DNA from: a candidate division WS6 bacterium OLB20
Lineage (GTDB): Bacteria > Patescibacteriota > Dojkabacteria > B142 > OLB20
Length of the DNA stretch: 45,336 bases
Assembly: GCA_001567355.1 (NCBI GenBank)
Contig: JYNZ01000003.1
Coordinates: 134,655-179,990, forward strand
Direction: 5' to 3'
Numbering within the stretch: position 1 is the stretch's first letter; every line of letters begins with the position of its first letter. A model generated the notes under the pieces. The model did not search any database. It saw only the letters and a list, made by a program, of their open reading frames with translations, and was not told where the DNA came from. The position numbers and the translations under genes were made by a program. Below are positions 44,942 through 45,336 of this stretch, piece after piece.

Positions 44942-44981
44942 AACATTTATTTATTCTTCTTATACGCCTATGTAACCTCCC
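44935..44981 (-). promoter_or_regulatory. antiterminator stem competing with the terminator
   Basis: On the minus strand GGGAGGTTACAT (44981-44970) can pair with ATGTTACCTCCC (44946-44935) at 11 of 12 positions, with a 23-nt A-rich loop. The second arm is the same ACCTCCC that forms the left side of the terminator, so only one hairpin can form at a time. The first arm lies in the last codons of the leader peptide, so a ribosome reaching the stop would cover it. Confidence 0.7.
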
Positions 44982-45048
44982 ATGCAGAATCAGCCCAGAC
45001 AAAAATGAGCATTGCAATATAGAGGTTGTGACACAGAGACGTATTCAT
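44968..45048 (-). CDS. 26-residue leader peptide with two Trp codons
   Basis: ATG at 45048 to TAG at 44968. Residues 1-12 are MNTSLCHNLYIA and the end is VWADSAWEVT, with Trp at 18 and 23. The -10 box ends 6 nt before the ATG, so the mRNA would begin at the start codon and be translated without a leader. The stop codon directly adjoins the first antiterminator arm. A ribosome held at Trp18 would leave that arm free (terminator prevented); a ribosome finishing at the stop would cover it (terminator forms). Control by charged tRNA-Trp, or by a stalling nascent peptide, is inferred. A second in-frame ATG at codon 13 is an alternative start. Confidence 0.6.
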   Translation of the reverse strand: MNTSLCHNLYIAMLIFVWADSAWEVT

Positions 45049-45054
45049 GCAGTT

Positions 45055-45083
45055 TTTATACCACACAATCAGATATACAGCAA
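45055..45083 (-). promoter_or_regulatory. promoter of the attenuated operon
   Basis: On the minus strand TTGCTG (45083-45078), exactly 17 nt, TATAAA (45060-45055), then 6 nt to the leader-peptide ATG. The -35 box starts right after the stop codon of the upstream HAD-like gene. Confidence 0.7.
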
Positions 45084-45336
45084 CTATATGAGGGCCAAAA
45101 GATCAGTAATCACCCTGTACTCACCCTCTGCAGCAGTTTCAGGAAGCTTCCCGCCCAGCACAGGCTGCCTCTGCATGTGGAGAATCTCCATCCGCGGGAA
45201 GCGTTCACGCATGTCTGTGAGATTACTCAGTCTGTCATCAACAAAGGTGACCCGTTCCTCATTTCCACCGGCAAATACCTGTACAAAGACCTCCATGACC
45301 TCTGGCTTCTGTGCGGCCTCTTTTACAATACTGTAC
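45084..45336 (-). CDS. HAD-superfamily-like protein, C-terminal fragment (5' end outside window)
   Basis: 83 residues are visible, open to the window edge, so the start is missing. The segment EERVTFVDDRLSNLTDMRER resembles HAD motif IV (a DD pair followed by a helix) plus the closing strand FPRMEILHMQR. The rest of the catalytic domain, including motif I, would lie beyond 45336. A phosphatase-type role is possible but not shown. Transcription of this gene would run into the operon promoter and attenuator that follow its stop. Confidence 0.6.
   Translation of the reverse strand, partial: YSIVKEAAQKPEVMEVFVQVFAGGNEERVTFVDDRLSNLTDMRERFPRMEILHMQRQPVLGGKLPETAAEGEYRVITDLLALI

Noticed and set aside
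44978-44996. String on the minus strand resembling the tmRNA 5' end (GGGCTGATTCTG)
   Set aside because: The following sequence does not match tmRNA, there is room for only about 60 nt before the terminator, and the bases are explained by the leader peptide.
1-45336. CRISPR array, insertion sequence or prophage
   Set aside because: No regularly spaced repeats, transposase, integrase or phage structural genes were seen.

Overview
The window looks like a contiguous piece of a bacterial chromosome from a member of the candidate phyla radiation (Patescibacteria), possibly near the Microgenomates. This placement is an inference from gene content and style. Genes are tightly packed with 1-8 nt stop/start overlaps. 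There are many single-pass exported proteins with Ig/FN3-like domains. An integral membrane protein resembles the VirB6/TrbL-like proteins of Patescibacterial type IV secretion loci. The alanyl-tRNA synthetase is minimal, and several genes sit directly under their -10 box with no Shine-Dalgarno. TGA is used as stop throughout, so the lineages that recode TGA are excluded.

Layout. 1-7.2 kb (+): an operon of unknown or secretion-like proteins. 7.2-11.8 kb (-): a coupled surface operon (DUF3048 protein, solute-binding lipoprotein, Ig-domain protein). 11.9-14.8 kb (+): an anchored exported protein and CTP synthase. 14.8-16.3 kb: a large gene-free stretch. 16.3-19.2 kb (+): an FN3 surface protein and a frameshifted DUF368 polyprenyl-phosphate transporter. 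19.1-24.1 kb: folC (-) divergent from alaS, a CTP-dependent lipid kinase-like gene and murB. 24.3-25.0 kb: a toxin-antitoxin pair with an operator-bearing promoter and a convergent 58-codon gene. 25.1-30.0 kb: an anchored protein, mutL, a DUF192 protein, clpP and a glycine-rich membrane protein. 30.1-36.7 kb: tRNA-Val and the classical thrS-infC-rpmI-rplT-pheS-pheT translation cluster. 36.8-39.7 kb (-): a class A penicillin-binding protein with an Ig tail. 39.8-45.05 kb (-): an operon of two M20 peptidases, a PfkB-like kinase and a large unknown protein. 45.08 kb to the end (-): a truncated HAD-like gene.

Three observations stand out. First, the unknown/PfkB/M20 operon is preceded by what looks like a complete ribosome-mediated transcription attenuator. 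It has a consensus promoter placed so that the transcript would be leaderless, a 26-codon leader peptide with two Trp codons, and mutually exclusive antiterminator and terminator hairpins. Second, the threonyl-tRNA synthetase in the translation cluster keeps its editing site and anticodon-binding domain. It has lost two of three zinc ligands, the motif 2 arginine and the threonine-binding aspartate, so it looks like an editing-only protein. Third, six single-base indels, each in a homopolymer run, break or locally scramble otherwise intact genes (DUF368, pheT twice, PBP, M20, PfkB). These are more likely sequencing errors than biology and should be settled before any of the genes is called a pseudogene.

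Functionally the window mixes envelope building (MurB, PBP, DUF368 carrier recycling, polyprenol/diacylglycerol kinase with CTP synthase as a possible CTP source), surface display and uptake, translation, and peptide or amino-acid salvage under apparent attenuation control.
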